A stretch of 28,666 bases of DNA from CAYFUL01 sp964346375 (GCA_964346375.1 CAYFUL010000016.1:1-28666); one strand, 5' to 3'. Positions 1-8,369 are shown, numbered from the stretch's first letter. Notes: generated by a model from the sequence alone, not told the origin. A program made the numbers and translations.

Positions 1-43
1 CTTTTTTCCTTAGTTGTTCATGTTGCTCTGTTGTTTTAAACAT
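1..43 (-). CDS. 5' end of a leftward gene, possibly acyl-CoA dehydrogenase (partial)
   Basis: An ATG at 43-41 on the minus strand follows an AGGAGG ribosome site (about 49-54) at good spacing, and the frame stays open to the window edge. It reads MFKTTEQHEQLRKK. A start of the type (M)FxTTEEHExLRxKxREFA is familiar from acyl-CoA dehydrogenases, so that family is a guess, but only 14 residues are visible. The gene is divergent from the pirin gene to its right. Confidence 0.5.
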   Translation of the reverse strand, partial: MFKTTEQHEQLRKK

Positions 44-348
44 ACTTAACCTCCTAATTTATTTATTACGCTATTTTTTATTTTATACCCATAAGATAGA
101 GAATATTTTACTTCCAATCATATTTAAGCTCAAATTTTATAAAAAGATAAGATTTATCTAGCATTTATATTTTTCGTAATTTTATGGAGCTATTTTCTAT
201 GTTTTTATTTAACTTTTAATGTTTTTACTTCCTTTTATAATTTGAACCGTCATTTGTTACAAAATATTTCTAATCGTTTAAAATTTTCACCAAAGGCGTA
301 TGAATTAAAGGAGAACTAAAACTAAGAATAATTATGAAAGGAATAGAT
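44..348. other. AT-rich divergent intergenic region
   Basis: About 300 bases separate the leftward partial gene from the rightward pirin gene. The stretch is very AT-rich, with no convincing ORF, RNA gene or strong hairpin. It should contain promoters for both genes. A TATAAA-like box on the minus strand near 85-92 is the best candidate, but no good -35 element accompanies it. Confidence 0.4.
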
Positions 349-1194
349 ATGAGAAAATTAGAAAAAATATTTCCACCAGAAAAAGCAGCCGATGGAAAAG
401 TTACACTATACCATGTACTTTCAAGACACTCTATGAAAAATACGGACCCACTTCTTCTACTAGATGCCTTTGATTCCTACGATCCAGAGGAATATAAACA
501 TGGTTTTAAAATGCATCCCCATAGGGGAATTGAAACCATATCCTATGTTGTAAGTGGCTCAATGGTACACAAGGACTCCCTTGGAAATGAAGACGAGGTA
601 ACTGCCGGAGGGGTACAGTGGATGACGGCAGGGTCTGGAATTCTCCACGAGGAGATGATGCCAAGTACAAAGTGGCTTTACGGAGTACAACTATGGTTAA
701 ATATGAGCGCAGAGGATAAGTGGAGCGACCCAGCCTATGTTGCAATTGCATCTGATGAAATTCAAGAGGAGAAATTTACCGGCGGATATTTAAGATTACT
801 TGCAGGAAAGTATAAAAATTTAACGGGATATATTTCAAAACATCAACCTGTAAATTACTACGACGTTCATCTTGAAGCTGGAGGAAGTTTTTCACTAGAC
901 CTAGATGAAAATTCTTCCCTTACACTTTTTTCATTGGGAGGAGAAGTAGAAATTAATGGAGAAATTCTTCCATACTTCCACGCAGCTTCAACTACCACTG
1001 GTTCAAATATAGAGATAGTAAATAAAACAGACAAGGAAACCTCTACACTATTCTTTATCTCTGAAAGAATAGACGAGCCAATTGCATGGCGACCAGGTCC
1101 AATAGTAATGAATACAGATGAGGAATTAGACCAAGCCTATAGAGAAATTGAGGAAGGAAATTTTTTAAGAGTTGATAAAATTGAGGGGCTGTAA
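349..1194 (+). CDS. Pirin family protein (cupin metalloprotein)
   Basis: This is a two-domain cupin of the pirin family (281 aa from the chosen start). The iron ligands are recognisable: H56 and H58 in HPHRGIETI, H100 and E102 in GILHEEMMP, at almost the same positions as in characterised pirins. Some bacterial pirins have quercetin 2,3-dioxygenase activity and others bind metabolic enzymes, so the physiological role here is open. An earlier in-frame ATG exists at 334, but the ATG at 349 has a GAAAGGA ribosome site six bases upstream and begins MRKLEKIF, as pirins usually do. The protein is cytoplasmic, with no signal peptide. It stands alone, divergent from the partial gene at the left edge and convergent with the opp operon. 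Confidence 0.9.
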   Translation: MRKLEKIFPPEKAADGKVTLYHVLSRHSMKNTDPLLLLDAFDSYDPEEYKHGFKMHPHRGIETISYVVSGSMVHKDSLGNEDEVTAGGVQWMTAGSGILHEEMMPSTKWLYGVQLWLNMSAEDKWSDPAYVAIASDEIQEEKFTGGYLRLLAGKYKNLTGYISKHQPVNYYDVHLEAGGSFSLDLDENSSLTLFSLGGEVEINGEILPYFHAASTTTGSNIEIVNKTDKETSTLFFISERIDEPIAWRPGPIVMNTDEELDQAYREIEEGNFLRVDKIEGL

Positions 1195-1318
1195 TTTTTA
1201 AAAAAAGTTTCATAAAATGTAGAGTACCATAAATTGCAAATATAAAAAATAATTATCTCCGAAAATCTTTAATGTTGCATTTTATTGATTTAGATAATTT
1301 GCCTATTATGGTTCTGAG

Positions 1319-1337
1319 CTGCCCGACCCATTAGGGT
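1319..1337. repeat. Possible decayed fragment of the GC-rich dispersed repeat
   Basis: Read on the minus strand, this spot contains GGGTCGGGCAG, the same 11 bases as the arm of the GC-rich hairpin at 15404-15414, inside an otherwise AT-rich 200-base gap. A small ACCC-ATTA-GGGT palindrome overlaps it. No other part of the repeat can be aligned with confidence, so this is a weak call. Confidence 0.25.
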
Positions 1338-1367
1338 AAGTTTTAAAAAATAAACTTCAAAATATAA

Positions 1368-1396
1368 AAAGGGAGCATATTTTCTATGCTCCCTTT
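1368..1396 (-). terminator. Rho-independent terminator of oppBCDF
   Basis: A 12-base-pair perfect stem (AAAGGGAGCATA against TATGCTCCCTTT) with a five-base loop is followed on the minus strand by TTTTTAT. It lies about 12 bases beyond the oppF stop. The symmetric AAA/TTT flanks could also stop transcription arriving from the pirin side. Confidence 0.85.
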
Positions 1397-1408
1397 AAAA
1401 ATACTATT

Positions 1409-2347
1409 CTATTTTACGTTTATACATCTTACAAAATGTCCCGGTTCCTTTTCCTCCAACCTTGGATGAATTTTCATACACTCTTCTGTCTTTTTAAAAC
1501 ATCTACAATAAAATTTACATCCCTCATCTTGGAAGGTACAGTCTCCAGAATCCTCTAGGATAATTCTCTCCTTTTCCTCCCTTGGATTTGACTTCGGTAT
1601 TGCCGATAGAAGTGCCTTTGTATACGGGTGAAGTGGATTGTTAAATATCTTCTCCTTTGGAGCGTACTCCACTATCTCGCCCATAAACATTACCCCAATT
1701 GTATCTGCTACATATTCTACCACAGCTAAGTCGTGGGAAATAAAAATCATTGATAGATTTAAATTCTTCCTTAAATCCACAAGGAGATTTAAAATTTGCG
1801 CTTGAATGGATACGTCTAGGGCAGAAGTTGGTTCGTCGGCAATTAATAGTTTCGGCTCAAGTACAAGGGCTCTCGCAATACCTATTCTCTGACGCTGTCC
1901 TCCAGAAAATTCGTGGGGATATCTGTCGTAGTGGTAAGGCGATAATCCTGAAAGTTCCATTGCACGCAGTACCTTCTCCTTACGCTCATTTGCGTTTAAA
2001 TTGGTAAGATTTTTAAGTCCCTCTTCAATAATTGTTCCCGCTTTAAATCTTGGGTTTAATGATGAATATGGGTCTTGAAAAATCATCTGAACATTTTTCT
2101 TATAGTCCTTTAATTCCTCATTGTTCATAGAATCTAAATCCTTACCATTGAAGAAAATCTTACCCTCTATATCAGAGTATAGTCTCATAATTACCCTTGC
2201 AAGGGTACTCTTTCCACTACCACTCTCTCCTACAATTCCAAGTACCTCTGATTCACCAATGGAAAAATTTACATCGTCTACTGCCTTTGTAACTGTATCC
2301 TTGTTTTTAAAATACTTGTTTAAATTTTTAACTTCCAATAGACTCAT
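1409..2347 (-). CDS. oppF: Peptide ABC transporter ATP-binding protein, OppF/DppF type
   Basis: This is one of the two ATPases of a peptide importer, working on the cytoplasmic face with OppD, OppB and OppC. Walker A (GESGSGKST) is at residues 40-48, the signature FSGGQ at 147-151 and Walker B (LLIADEP) at 167-173. After the nucleotide-binding domain comes the C-terminal oligopeptide/dipeptide extension, with a cysteine cluster (C-x(5)-C-x(3)-C-x-C pattern around 270-285) like that proposed to hold an Fe-S cluster in this family. The start chosen (MSLLEVKNL, 312 aa) has GGAGGT just upstream; an upstream in-frame ATG at 2359 lies inside that ribosome site. It overlaps the end of oppD by 20 bases, showing translational coupling. 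Substrate cannot be told from the ATPase. Confidence 0.93.
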   Translation of the reverse strand: MSLLEVKNLNKYFKNKDTVTKAVDDVNFSIGESEVLGIVGESGSGKSTLARVIMRLYSDIEGKIFFNGKDLDSMNNEELKDYKKNVQMIFQDPYSSLNPRFKAGTIIEEGLKNLTNLNANERKEKVLRAMELSGLSPYHYDRYPHEFSGGQRQRIGIARALVLEPKLLIADEPTSALDVSIQAQILNLLVDLRKNLNLSMIFISHDLAVVEYVADTIGVMFMGEIVEYAPKEKIFNNPLHPYTKALLSAIPKSNPREEKERIILEDSGDCTFQDEGCKFYCRCFKKTEECMKIHPRLEEKEPGHFVRCINVK

Positions 2348-3308
2348 CGCTACCTCCATATAGGAAACATGAAACTAATTGCCCATCTACTTGTACTTCT
2401 GGCGGAATACACTTACTACATATATCCATTCTGTGAGGACATCTATCGTAAAAATAGCAAGAGGGCTTTAAATCTATGGGATTTGGAACTGAACCCTTAA
2501 TATTAAATAACTCTTCCTCTTCCATTCCAAGTCGTGGTCTTGCCTTTAAAAGTCCCCTTGTATATGGATGTAGAGGATTGTCAAAAATATCTAAGGCACT
2601 TCCCCTTTCAATAACTCTACCTGCATACATAACTACTATATAATCAGCCATCTCTGCTACAACTCCAAGGTCGTGGGTTATAAACATTATACTTGTACCA
2701 AGTTCTTCCTTTAATTCCTTCATTAAACTTAAAACTTGCGCCTGTATAGTTACATCTAGTGCAGTAGTAGGTTCGTCTGCAATTAATAACCTAGGTTTTG
2801 CAGAAAGTGCCATGGCAATCATTACCCTCTGTCTTTGACCGCCTGAAAGTTCATGGGGATAGGATGAGTGAATTTTTTCTGGGTTGTTAATTTTTACCTT
2901 CCCCAACATCTCTATGGATTTCTTCTTCGCCTCATCCTTAGACATATTAAAATGAACTCTATATACTTCAGAGAGTTGGTACCCAATTTTAAGGGCAGGA
3001 TTTAAAGAAGTCATTGGCTCTTGAAAAATCATAGCCATTTCCTTTCCCCTATACCTTCTCCTCTCCTCGTCTGAAAGTTCAAGAAGATTTACTCCATCAA
3101 ATAGAATCTCTCCCCCTGGAATTGACCCATTACTTTTATCTATTAAGCCCATTAAACTAAGGGCAGTTACACTTTTTCCACATCCACTTTCGCCAACTAT
3201 GGCAACTGTGGAATTTTCAGGGATAGAAAAATTTACTCCATTAACGGCTTTTACTACACCCTTTCCACTTTTAAAATAGGTATGAAGATTTTTAAACTCT
3301 ACTAACAT
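2328..3308 (-). CDS. oppD: Peptide ABC transporter ATP-binding protein, OppD/DppD type
   Basis: This is the second ATPase of the importer (326 aa). Walker A GESGCGKSV is at 39-47, LSGGQ at 154-158 and Walker B LLIADEP at 174-180. The oligopeptide-transporter C-terminal region contains the cysteine cluster C-x(5)-C-x(6)-C-x(2)-C. It begins two bases after the oppC stop, with its AGGAGG ribosome site lying within the end of oppC, and ends inside oppF. Both ATPases keep all catalytic motifs, so a normal heterodimer is expected. OppD, DppD and GsiA-like proteins cannot be separated here by sequence alone. Confidence 0.93.
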   Translation of the reverse strand: MLVEFKNLHTYFKSGKGVVKAVNGVNFSIPENSTVAIVGESGCGKSVTALSLMGLIDKSNGSIPGGEILFDGVNLLELSDEERRRYRGKEMAMIFQEPMTSLNPALKIGYQLSEVYRVHFNMSKDEAKKKSIEMLGKVKINNPEKIHSSYPHELSGGQRQRVMIAMALSAKPRLLIADEPTTALDVTIQAQVLSLMKELKEELGTSIMFITHDLGVVAEMADYIVVMYAGRVIERGSALDIFDNPLHPYTRGLLKARPRLGMEEEELFNIKGSVPNPIDLKPSCYFYDRCPHRMDICSKCIPPEVQVDGQLVSCFLYGGSDESIGS

Positions 3309-3310
3309 TC

Positions 3311-4147
3311 CTACCTCCTACTCTTTGGATCAAAGGCATCCCTTAATCCATCCCCAACTATATTCATAGTAAGTATGGTAATTGCTATGGCAAGTCCCGG
3401 GAAAAATGTTAAATGGGGATAACTTCTAATATGTTCCCTTCCTTCAGAAAGCATCTGTCCCCATTCAGGAAGAGGAGGCGTAATTCCAAGTCCAATAAAT
3501 GAAAGACCTGCTGCCTGTAAAATTGAAGTACCAACTCCAATAGTTGCCTCAACAATAATTGGAGCAAGGGCATTTGGAAGAATATGGACAAATAAAAGTC
3601 TAAAGTCATTTGCACCAAGTACCCTTGCCGATTCGATAAACTCCCTCTCCTTAATGGAAAGGACTTGACCCCTTACGATTTTTGCATACCTTGGAGTAGA
3701 GGAAAGACTAACTGCAAGTATTAAGTTATTCATTCCATTTCCAAGGGCAGTTGCAAGGGCAATGGCAAGCACCAACCCCGGTATGGATAAAAATATATCC
3801 ATTATCCTCATAATAATTCCGTCGTAAACTCCCTCAAAGTATCCCGCAATTGCTCCAAAAGTAGTTCCCAAAATAAGGGAGATAATCATGGAGATAAAAC
3901 CAATTTGAAGGGATATCCTCGCGCCGTAAACCACCCTTGTAAAAACATCCCTACCAAATTTATCAGTACCCATTAAATGTTCACTACTAGGTAGTGCAAA
4001 GGTATTGTCAAGATTTTGCTCAAAGTAGGTGTACTTAGTAAACATAGGTCCAAAAATTACCACTAAAAAAATAACAATAAGCATTATAAGTCCAAATACT
4101 GCAAGGGGATTTTTTTTATATTCATTGAAAAAATTCTTTAATCTCAT
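3311..4147 (-). CDS. oppC: Peptide ABC transporter permease, OppC/DppC type
   Basis: This integral membrane permease (278 aa) has a cytoplasmic N-terminus, one early membrane helix (about 18-40) and then the conserved domain with the EAA loop (the ESARVLGAND stretch near 166-176, where the ATPases dock). The family-typical LMGTDKFGRDVFTRV segment lies near residue 60. It overlaps oppB by four bases (ATGA), so translation is coupled. It pairs with OppB to form the membrane pore. The length is normal for the family. Confidence 0.92.
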   Translation of the reverse strand: MRLKNFFNEYKKNPLAVFGLIMLIVIFLVVIFGPMFTKYTYFEQNLDNTFALPSSEHLMGTDKFGRDVFTRVVYGARISLQIGFISMIISLILGTTFGAIAGYFEGVYDGIIMRIMDIFLSIPGLVLAIALATALGNGMNNLILAVSLSSTPRYAKIVRGQVLSIKEREFIESARVLGANDFRLLFVHILPNALAPIIVEATIGVGTSILQAAGLSFIGLGITPPLPEWGQMLSEGREHIRSYPHLTFFPGLAIAITILTMNIVGDGLRDAFDPKSRR

Positions 4148-5073
4148 TTTCTACCCGCCTTAATTTTAGGATCCACTACACCGTATAGAAGATCTGCAAT
4201 AATTGAAATAATAACATATGCCACAGAGATAAACATAACTCCCCCAAGTACAACGGGATAGTCCTTAGTCTTAACAGCATCAACCATAAGTCTACCAATT
4301 CCCGGAATGGAGAAAATCGTTTCAGTAAGTACCGATCCTCCAAGTAGTGCTCCAGCTTGAAGTCCAATAGTTGTTATAACGGGAATAAGTGCATTTTTAA
4401 GAGCATGAAGTCCAATAACTATACTCTCTTTTAAACCCTTAGCCCTTGCAGTTCTTATATAGTCCTCATTTAAAACCTCAATCATAGAGGACCTTGTCAT
4501 TCTCATAATAATTGCTGCCGATTGTAACCCAAGGGCAATTCCCGGTAAAACCATGTGCTTTACAGTAGAAAACCCAGATGATGGAAACATCTTTAACCTT
4601 ACAGAAAATAGTAATATTAAAAGAAGTCCCGACCAAAAAATAGGCATAGCTAGAGCAATAAGACCTATTGCCATAATAATATTGTCTGTAAATTTATGCT
4701 TTTTAATTGCAGAGATAACTCCAAAAAACACACCAAAGACTACGGCAAGACTTAGGGAAAAGAAGGTAAGCTTTAATGTATTTGGAAGTGCAGAAAGAAG
4801 TTTTGTAGTAACTGGATCCTTTGTGATGTAGGAATTACCCAAGTCAAATTTTGTAAATAAATTTTTTAAAAAAGAACCGTACTGCACAATAAATGGTCTA
4901 TTAAGTCCTAGAGATTCTCTTAAATTATTTATAACCTCTGGCGGAGCATCGGCACCTGCAATGGCAATGGCAGCATCTCCCGGAGACATATATAAGAGAA
5001 AAAATACAATAAAACTCACACCAATTACAGTAGGAATTATGGACAGTATTTTTTTTAGAATATATTTCTTCAT
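4144..5073 (-). CDS. oppB: Peptide ABC transporter permease, OppB/DppB type
   Basis: This 309-aa permease starts with a membrane helix (about 9-31) and has the MSPGDAA and ESLGLNRPFIVQYG segments typical of the OppB/DppB family. The EAA-type loop is YIRTARAKGLKE, and the protein ends in a VDPKIK tail common in this family. An AAAGGTGAAC ribosome site precedes the ATG. It is the first gene of oppBCDF as defined by the terminator and promoter between it and the binding-protein gene. With OppC it forms the translocation path. Confidence 0.92.
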   Translation of the reverse strand: MKKYILKKILSIIPTVIGVSFIVFFLLYMSPGDAAIAIAGADAPPEVINNLRESLGLNRPFIVQYGSFLKNLFTKFDLGNSYITKDPVTTKLLSALPNTLKLTFFSLSLAVVFGVFFGVISAIKKHKFTDNIIMAIGLIALAMPIFWSGLLLILLFSVRLKMFPSSGFSTVKHMVLPGIALGLQSAAIIMRMTRSSMIEVLNEDYIRTARAKGLKESIVIGLHALKNALIPVITTIGLQAGALLGGSVLTETIFSIPGIGRLMVDAVKTKDYPVVLGGVMFISVAYVIISIIADLLYGVVDPKIKAGRK

Positions 5074-5108
5074 AGTTCACCTTTTCTTTTTATCAATGTT
5101 TACAAATA

Positions 5109-5137
5109 ATTATATCATAGTGGTGATTTTTTGTATC
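5109..5137 (-). promoter_or_regulatory. Extended -10 promoter for oppBCDF
   Basis: On the minus strand, TATAAT (5114-5109) is preceded by TGA, giving an extended -10 TGnTATAAT. A weak GATACA -35 lies 17 bases upstream. It sits between the terminator after the binding-protein gene and the oppB ribosome site, so the permease genes can be transcribed independently. Confidence 0.55.
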
Positions 5138-5154
5138 ATTTTGGGCATAAAAAT

Positions 5155-5173
5155 ACCCCTTCAATGAAGGGGT
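5155..5173 (-). terminator. Terminator between the binding-protein gene and oppB
   Basis: The hairpin ACCCCTTC-AAT-GAAGGGGT is followed on the minus strand by ATTTTTA, a few bases after the binding-protein stop. It probably ends most transcripts from murA and the binding-protein gene. Read-through, or the promoter at 5109-5137, would supply a lower permease level, a common stoichiometry in ABC importers. Confidence 0.75.
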
Positions 5174-5178
5174 AAAAA

Positions 5179-6696
5179 TTATTTATTTAGAGTAACTTTA
5201 TTAAACTCTTGAGTGTAATTTGGTCTAATAGTAAATCCACTTACATACTTTGCGCCGGCAATGTTTTGTTGTCCGTAAGCTAGAGGTACCCATGGAAGAT
5301 CTTCCATTACAAATTCTTGAGCTTGTTTATAAATTGCCTCTCTCTCTGGTGAGTTAGAAAGAACTCTACCTTGGTCAATTAGTGCATCAAGTTCTGGATT
5401 TCCATAGAAACCATAGTTTGGTCCACTACCCTTAGTGTTTGTACTAAATGATGGATATAGATATTGGTCAGGGTCAACAATTGATGGGTTCCATCTTAAT
5501 AGGAACATGTGATCCTTTTTAGCACTAAGCTCTTCAACGAAAGCTCCCCATTCAAGTCTTGTAATATTCATATTAAGTCCAATTTGACGAAGTTGCTCTT
5601 GCATAATAGTTGCAATGTCCGCTCTTTGGTTGTCGTCTGAAATATACATTTCAATAGTAGTTCCTTCAGCAATACCAGCCTCTGCTAAAAGTTCCTTAGC
5701 TTTTTCTGGATTGTACTCTATTGGATTAAGGTCCTTTGAAATTGAGTAAATAACATCTGGGTTAATTACGCCTGTTGCAACTGTACCAGTGTCTTTAAAA
5801 ACATTCTTTACAATTGCTTCAACATCAATTCCGTGGGCAATTGCCTTTCTTGCAACTGGGTTATTAAATGGTTCACTCTCTGTATTAAATGCAAGGAAGG
5901 TAACTGCAAAAGAGTTAGTCTTAAATAGTTGAAGGTCTTCACTTTCAGAAACTCTAGTTACATCCTCTGGAGTTAAGTCAAGGGCAATATCCACTCCGCC
6001 ACTTTCAAGTTCAATCATTCTATTATTTGCTTCTGGAATAATTCTAATTTCAAGTTCATCAACTACAGGTCTTCCTTCCCAGTACTCATCATTTGCAGTA
6101 AAGGAAATGTGGTCGTTGTCTACCCACTCTTTAAATACAAATGGACCAGTTCCTACAGGAGCCTTAGTCATATCTCCTTCGTTAGTTGCCTTTTCATTTA
6201 GAATACTTGCACCAGGGTGAGCTAATGATTCCATAAATGTTCCTGATGGAGATTTTAGTGTAATCTTTACAGTTAAATCGTCTACCTTCTCAAGGTTTGC
6301 AAAATTACTAAATACTGGACCGTATTTTTCTGACTCTGAAATTCTCTTTAGTGAAAAGATAACATCATCGGCAGTTAAAGTTTCTCCATTGTGAAATTTT
6401 ACTCCCTCTCTTAATTTAACTGTGTAAGTTGTAGGATCTTCCTCTGTAATATCCTCTGCAAGAGAATTTACAAGTTCACCCTTTTCATTTTTTGTAATTA
6501 AGTTATTATAAACTTGGTGCATTGCCATATCTGAATAGTCTGTGTTAAAGTTTGTTGGATCTAAACTTGTCGCATCAGTTGACATGGCAACTGTTAATTT
6601 TCCGCCAGTTCCCTCTTTAGTAGTTGAGGCATCTCCTCCACCACAAGCTGTAAGCAATAGTACTAATGAAAGTACTAATGTTGTAAATTTTTTCAT
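5179..6696 (-). CDS. Peptide-binding lipoprotein, ABC solute-binding family 5
   Basis: This is the extracytoplasmic binding protein (505 aa) of the importer encoded downstream. A lipoprotein signal is clear: KK, a leucine-rich core, and a lipobox LTAC with the lipidated Cys at residue 18 followed by GGGD. The mature part has family 5 hallmarks, including LREGVKFHNGETLTADDV near 95-115. The ATG has AGGAGG upstream, overlapping the murA stop; only 10 bases separate the genes, so it is probably transcribed with murA. It could bind oligopeptides, dipeptides or glutathione-like ligands. The murA linkage makes cell-wall peptides an attractive guess, without direct evidence. Confidence 0.9.
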   Translation of the reverse strand: MKKFTTLVLSLVLLLTACGGGDASTTKEGTGGKLTVAMSTDATSLDPTNFNTDYSDMAMHQVYNNLITKNEKGELVNSLAEDITEEDPTTYTVKLREGVKFHNGETLTADDVIFSLKRISESEKYGPVFSNFANLEKVDDLTVKITLKSPSGTFMESLAHPGASILNEKATNEGDMTKAPVGTGPFVFKEWVDNDHISFTANDEYWEGRPVVDELEIRIIPEANNRMIELESGGVDIALDLTPEDVTRVSESEDLQLFKTNSFAVTFLAFNTESEPFNNPVARKAIAHGIDVEAIVKNVFKDTGTVATGVINPDVIYSISKDLNPIEYNPEKAKELLAEAGIAEGTTIEMYISDDNQRADIATIMQEQLRQIGLNMNITRLEWGAFVEELSAKKDHMFLLRWNPSIVDPDQYLYPSFSTNTKGSGPNYGFYGNPELDALIDQGRVLSNSPEREAIYKQAQEFVMEDLPWVPLAYGQQNIAGAKYVSGFTIRPNYTQEFNKVTLNK

Positions 6697-6706
6697 TCTT
6701 TTCCTC

Positions 6707-7951
6707 CTAATCTATAATTGCTCCAAGGCTAATAAATTTCTCCTTAAAGTCTTCGTAACCTCTGTAAATATGGTAGGTGTCACTAATTGTAGTAGTGCCC
6801 TTTGCAACGAGCCCTGCAAGAATTAACGCGGCACCTGCACGTAAATCAGTTGCCCTTACCTCTGTACCTACAAGTTCCTTCCCTCCAGTTACAATTGCAG
6901 ATCTATCGTCAATTTTTATCTCTGCACCCATTTTCTTTAATTCGGCAACGTGCATAAATCTATTTTCAAAAACAGTTTCGATTGCAACGCTTCTTCCTCT
7001 AATTACAGTCATAAGAGTTAAAAATTGCGCCTGCATATCTGTAGGAAATCCTGGGTATGGAAGGGTTTTAATGTCTATTGGGCTAAGCGGACCATTTACT
7101 CGAACTCGAATGGAATCGTCCCCTTCAATAATTTCACAGCCTGCCTCTTTTAATTTAGCAATTACCGGTTTCATATGGGCAGATATTACATTTTCCACTG
7201 TAATATCTCCTCCAGTAATGGCTGCTGCAACCATAAAAGTTCCCCCTTCAATTCTATCGGGAATTATTTGGTGTTTTGCACCATTTAATTTTTTTACTCC
7301 CCTAATTCTAATAGTAGAAGTACCTGCTCCAGATACATCTGCTCCTAGTTTTCGCAAGAAATTTGAAAGATCAACTATTTCAGGTTCCTTTGCTGCATTT
7401 TCTATTGTGGTAATTCCCTCAGCAAGTACTGCCGCCATAATAATATTCTCTGTCGCACCTACTGATGGAAAGTCCAAGTATATTCTATTTCCTACAAGCT
7501 TTTCTGCCCTAGTATCTACACTGCCATAGTCCTCTATAACTTCTGCACCTAGTGCCTTAAATCCCTTTAAATGTAAATCAATGGGCCTTGATCCAATGGC
7601 GCATCCTCCAGGAAGTGAATTTACTGCTCGTCCTAGTCTCGAAAGAAGTGGTCCCATTACCAAAAATGAGGCGCGCATTTTACTCATCAGTTCAAATTTT
7701 GTTTCGTAGTTTGAAAGGTCTTTTGCATTTATCTTTAGAGTATTTTTAGATGGTTTTTCTACTACTGCCCCAAGGCTCTTTAGCACTTCACACATTATCT
7801 CAACATCTTTAAGCTCGGGAACGTCCTCCAAAATTATATCCTCTGTTCCAAGTAGACAGGCTGCCAAAATTGGAAGAGTGGCATTTTTTGCCCCCGATAT
7901 TCTCACTTTTCCAGTAAGAGGAGGAGAGTGTTTTACAATTAATTTGTCCAT
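6707..7951 (-). CDS. murA: UDP-N-acetylglucosamine 1-carboxyvinyltransferase
   Basis: MurA transfers enolpyruvate from phosphoenolpyruvate to UDP-GlcNAc, the first committed step of peptidoglycan synthesis in the cytoplasm. The 414-aa protein shows the repeated inside-out barrel of EPSP-synthase-like enzymes. It has K22-N23 in the N-terminal substrate-binding segment SGAKNA, and the catalytic Cys at residue 117 in PGGCAIGSRPIDLH, the residue attacked by fosfomycin. Because the Cys is kept, no intrinsic fosfomycin resistance by Cys-to-Asp exchange is predicted. Many Bacillota carry two murA paralogues, and which one this is cannot be decided here. A purine-rich GGGGG stretch precedes the ATG. 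It leads a transcript that continues into the binding-protein gene. Confidence 0.95.
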   Translation of the reverse strand: MDKLIVKHSPPLTGKVRISGAKNATLPILAACLLGTEDIILEDVPELKDVEIMCEVLKSLGAVVEKPSKNTLKINAKDLSNYETKFELMSKMRASFLVMGPLLSRLGRAVNSLPGGCAIGSRPIDLHLKGFKALGAEVIEDYGSVDTRAEKLVGNRIYLDFPSVGATENIIMAAVLAEGITTIENAAKEPEIVDLSNFLRKLGADVSGAGTSTIRIRGVKKLNGAKHQIIPDRIEGGTFMVAAAITGGDITVENVISAHMKPVIAKLKEAGCEIIEGDDSIRVRVNGPLSPIDIKTLPYPGFPTDMQAQFLTLMTVIRGRSVAIETVFENRFMHVAELKKMGAEIKIDDRSAIVTGGKELVGTEVRATDLRAGAALILAGLVAKGTTTISDTYHIYRGYEDFKEKFISLGAIID

Positions 7952-7981
7952 TCATTTCCCCCAAAATAAAAAATTTTGTTT

Positions 7982-8010
7982 ATTATACCATAAAAATCGA
8001 CTTAGTAAAA
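7982..8010 (-). promoter_or_regulatory. Promoter for murA and the binding-protein gene
   Basis: On the minus strand, TATAAT (7987-7982) is preceded by TGG, an extended -10. The -35 position 17 bases upstream reads TTTTAC, which is weak. Transcription would start roughly 25 bases before the murA ATG. Confidence 0.6.
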
Positions 8011-8042
8011 TTGTTCCCTATTAATAGATGCTGAACAATTTT
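8007..8042. repeat. Inverted repeat next to the murA promoter
   Basis: AAAATTGTTC (8007-8016) and GAACAATTTT (8033-8042) form a perfect 10-base inverted repeat around a 16-base centre that itself holds the palindrome CTATTAATAG (8018-8027). It overlaps or abuts the -35 of the murA promoter. It may be an operator. In the plus sense it also resembles a terminator (T run after the stem), though no rightward gene precedes it. Confidence 0.5.
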
Positions 8043-8056
8043 TTTAAATCTACAAT

Positions 8057-8082
8057 AAAAAAGGAGGCATGCGCCTTCCTTT
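8057..8082 (-). terminator. Terminator of the metG-to-glutaredoxin operon
   Basis: On the minus strand, AAAGGAAGGC pairs with GCCTCCTTT around a GCAT loop with one bulged base, followed by a T run, 17 bases after the glutaredoxin stop. Confidence 0.75.
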
Positions 8083-8098
8083 TAGCTGTTAGTATAGC

Positions 8099-8329
8099 TT
8101 ATTTATCTAAAGCTGTATCTAATTTTCTCTTGTCAAATCCTACGATTTCTTCGCCATTAATTACTGTAACAGGTACTCCAGTATAGCCCTTAGCTATAAG
8201 TTCGTCTCTTGCTACTGCATCTGTTTGTACGTTTTTCTCTTCAAATTCAACATTTTTATCTCTTAGATAGTCCTTTGTCATTGTGCAATAAGGACATGTG
8301 CTACTTGTATATACGATAACTTTTTCCAT
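8099..8329 (-). CDS. Glutaredoxin-like thiol-disulfide oxidoreductase
   Basis: This small thioredoxin-fold protein (76 aa) has a CPYC redox motif at residues 12-15 and the conserved TGVPVTVING segment with the cis-proline, then a GF-D-K-L-like C-terminus. It resembles the NrdH/YruB type of short glutaredoxins found in Bacillota, which reduce disulfides such as that of ribonucleotide reductase using thioredoxin reductase or other donors. No nrd gene is in the window. It is the last gene of a leftward operon, 40 bases after the ArsR-type regulator and preceded by AAAGGAGGG. Its electron donor cannot be inferred. Confidence 0.88.
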   Translation of the reverse strand: MEKVIVYTSSTCPYCTMTKDYLRDKNVEFEEKNVQTDAVARDELIAKGYTGVPVTVINGEEIVGFDKRKLDTALDK

Positions 8330-8369
8330 AGTATCCCTCCTTTTTATAATTTACCCTAAACACGAATGA

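Noticed and set aside
6777..7529. A 250-codon rightward open frame opposite murA
   Set aside because: It lies wholly antisense to murA, which has full family motifs and its own promoter and ribosome site. The frame has no ribosome site and its composition mirrors the murA codons.
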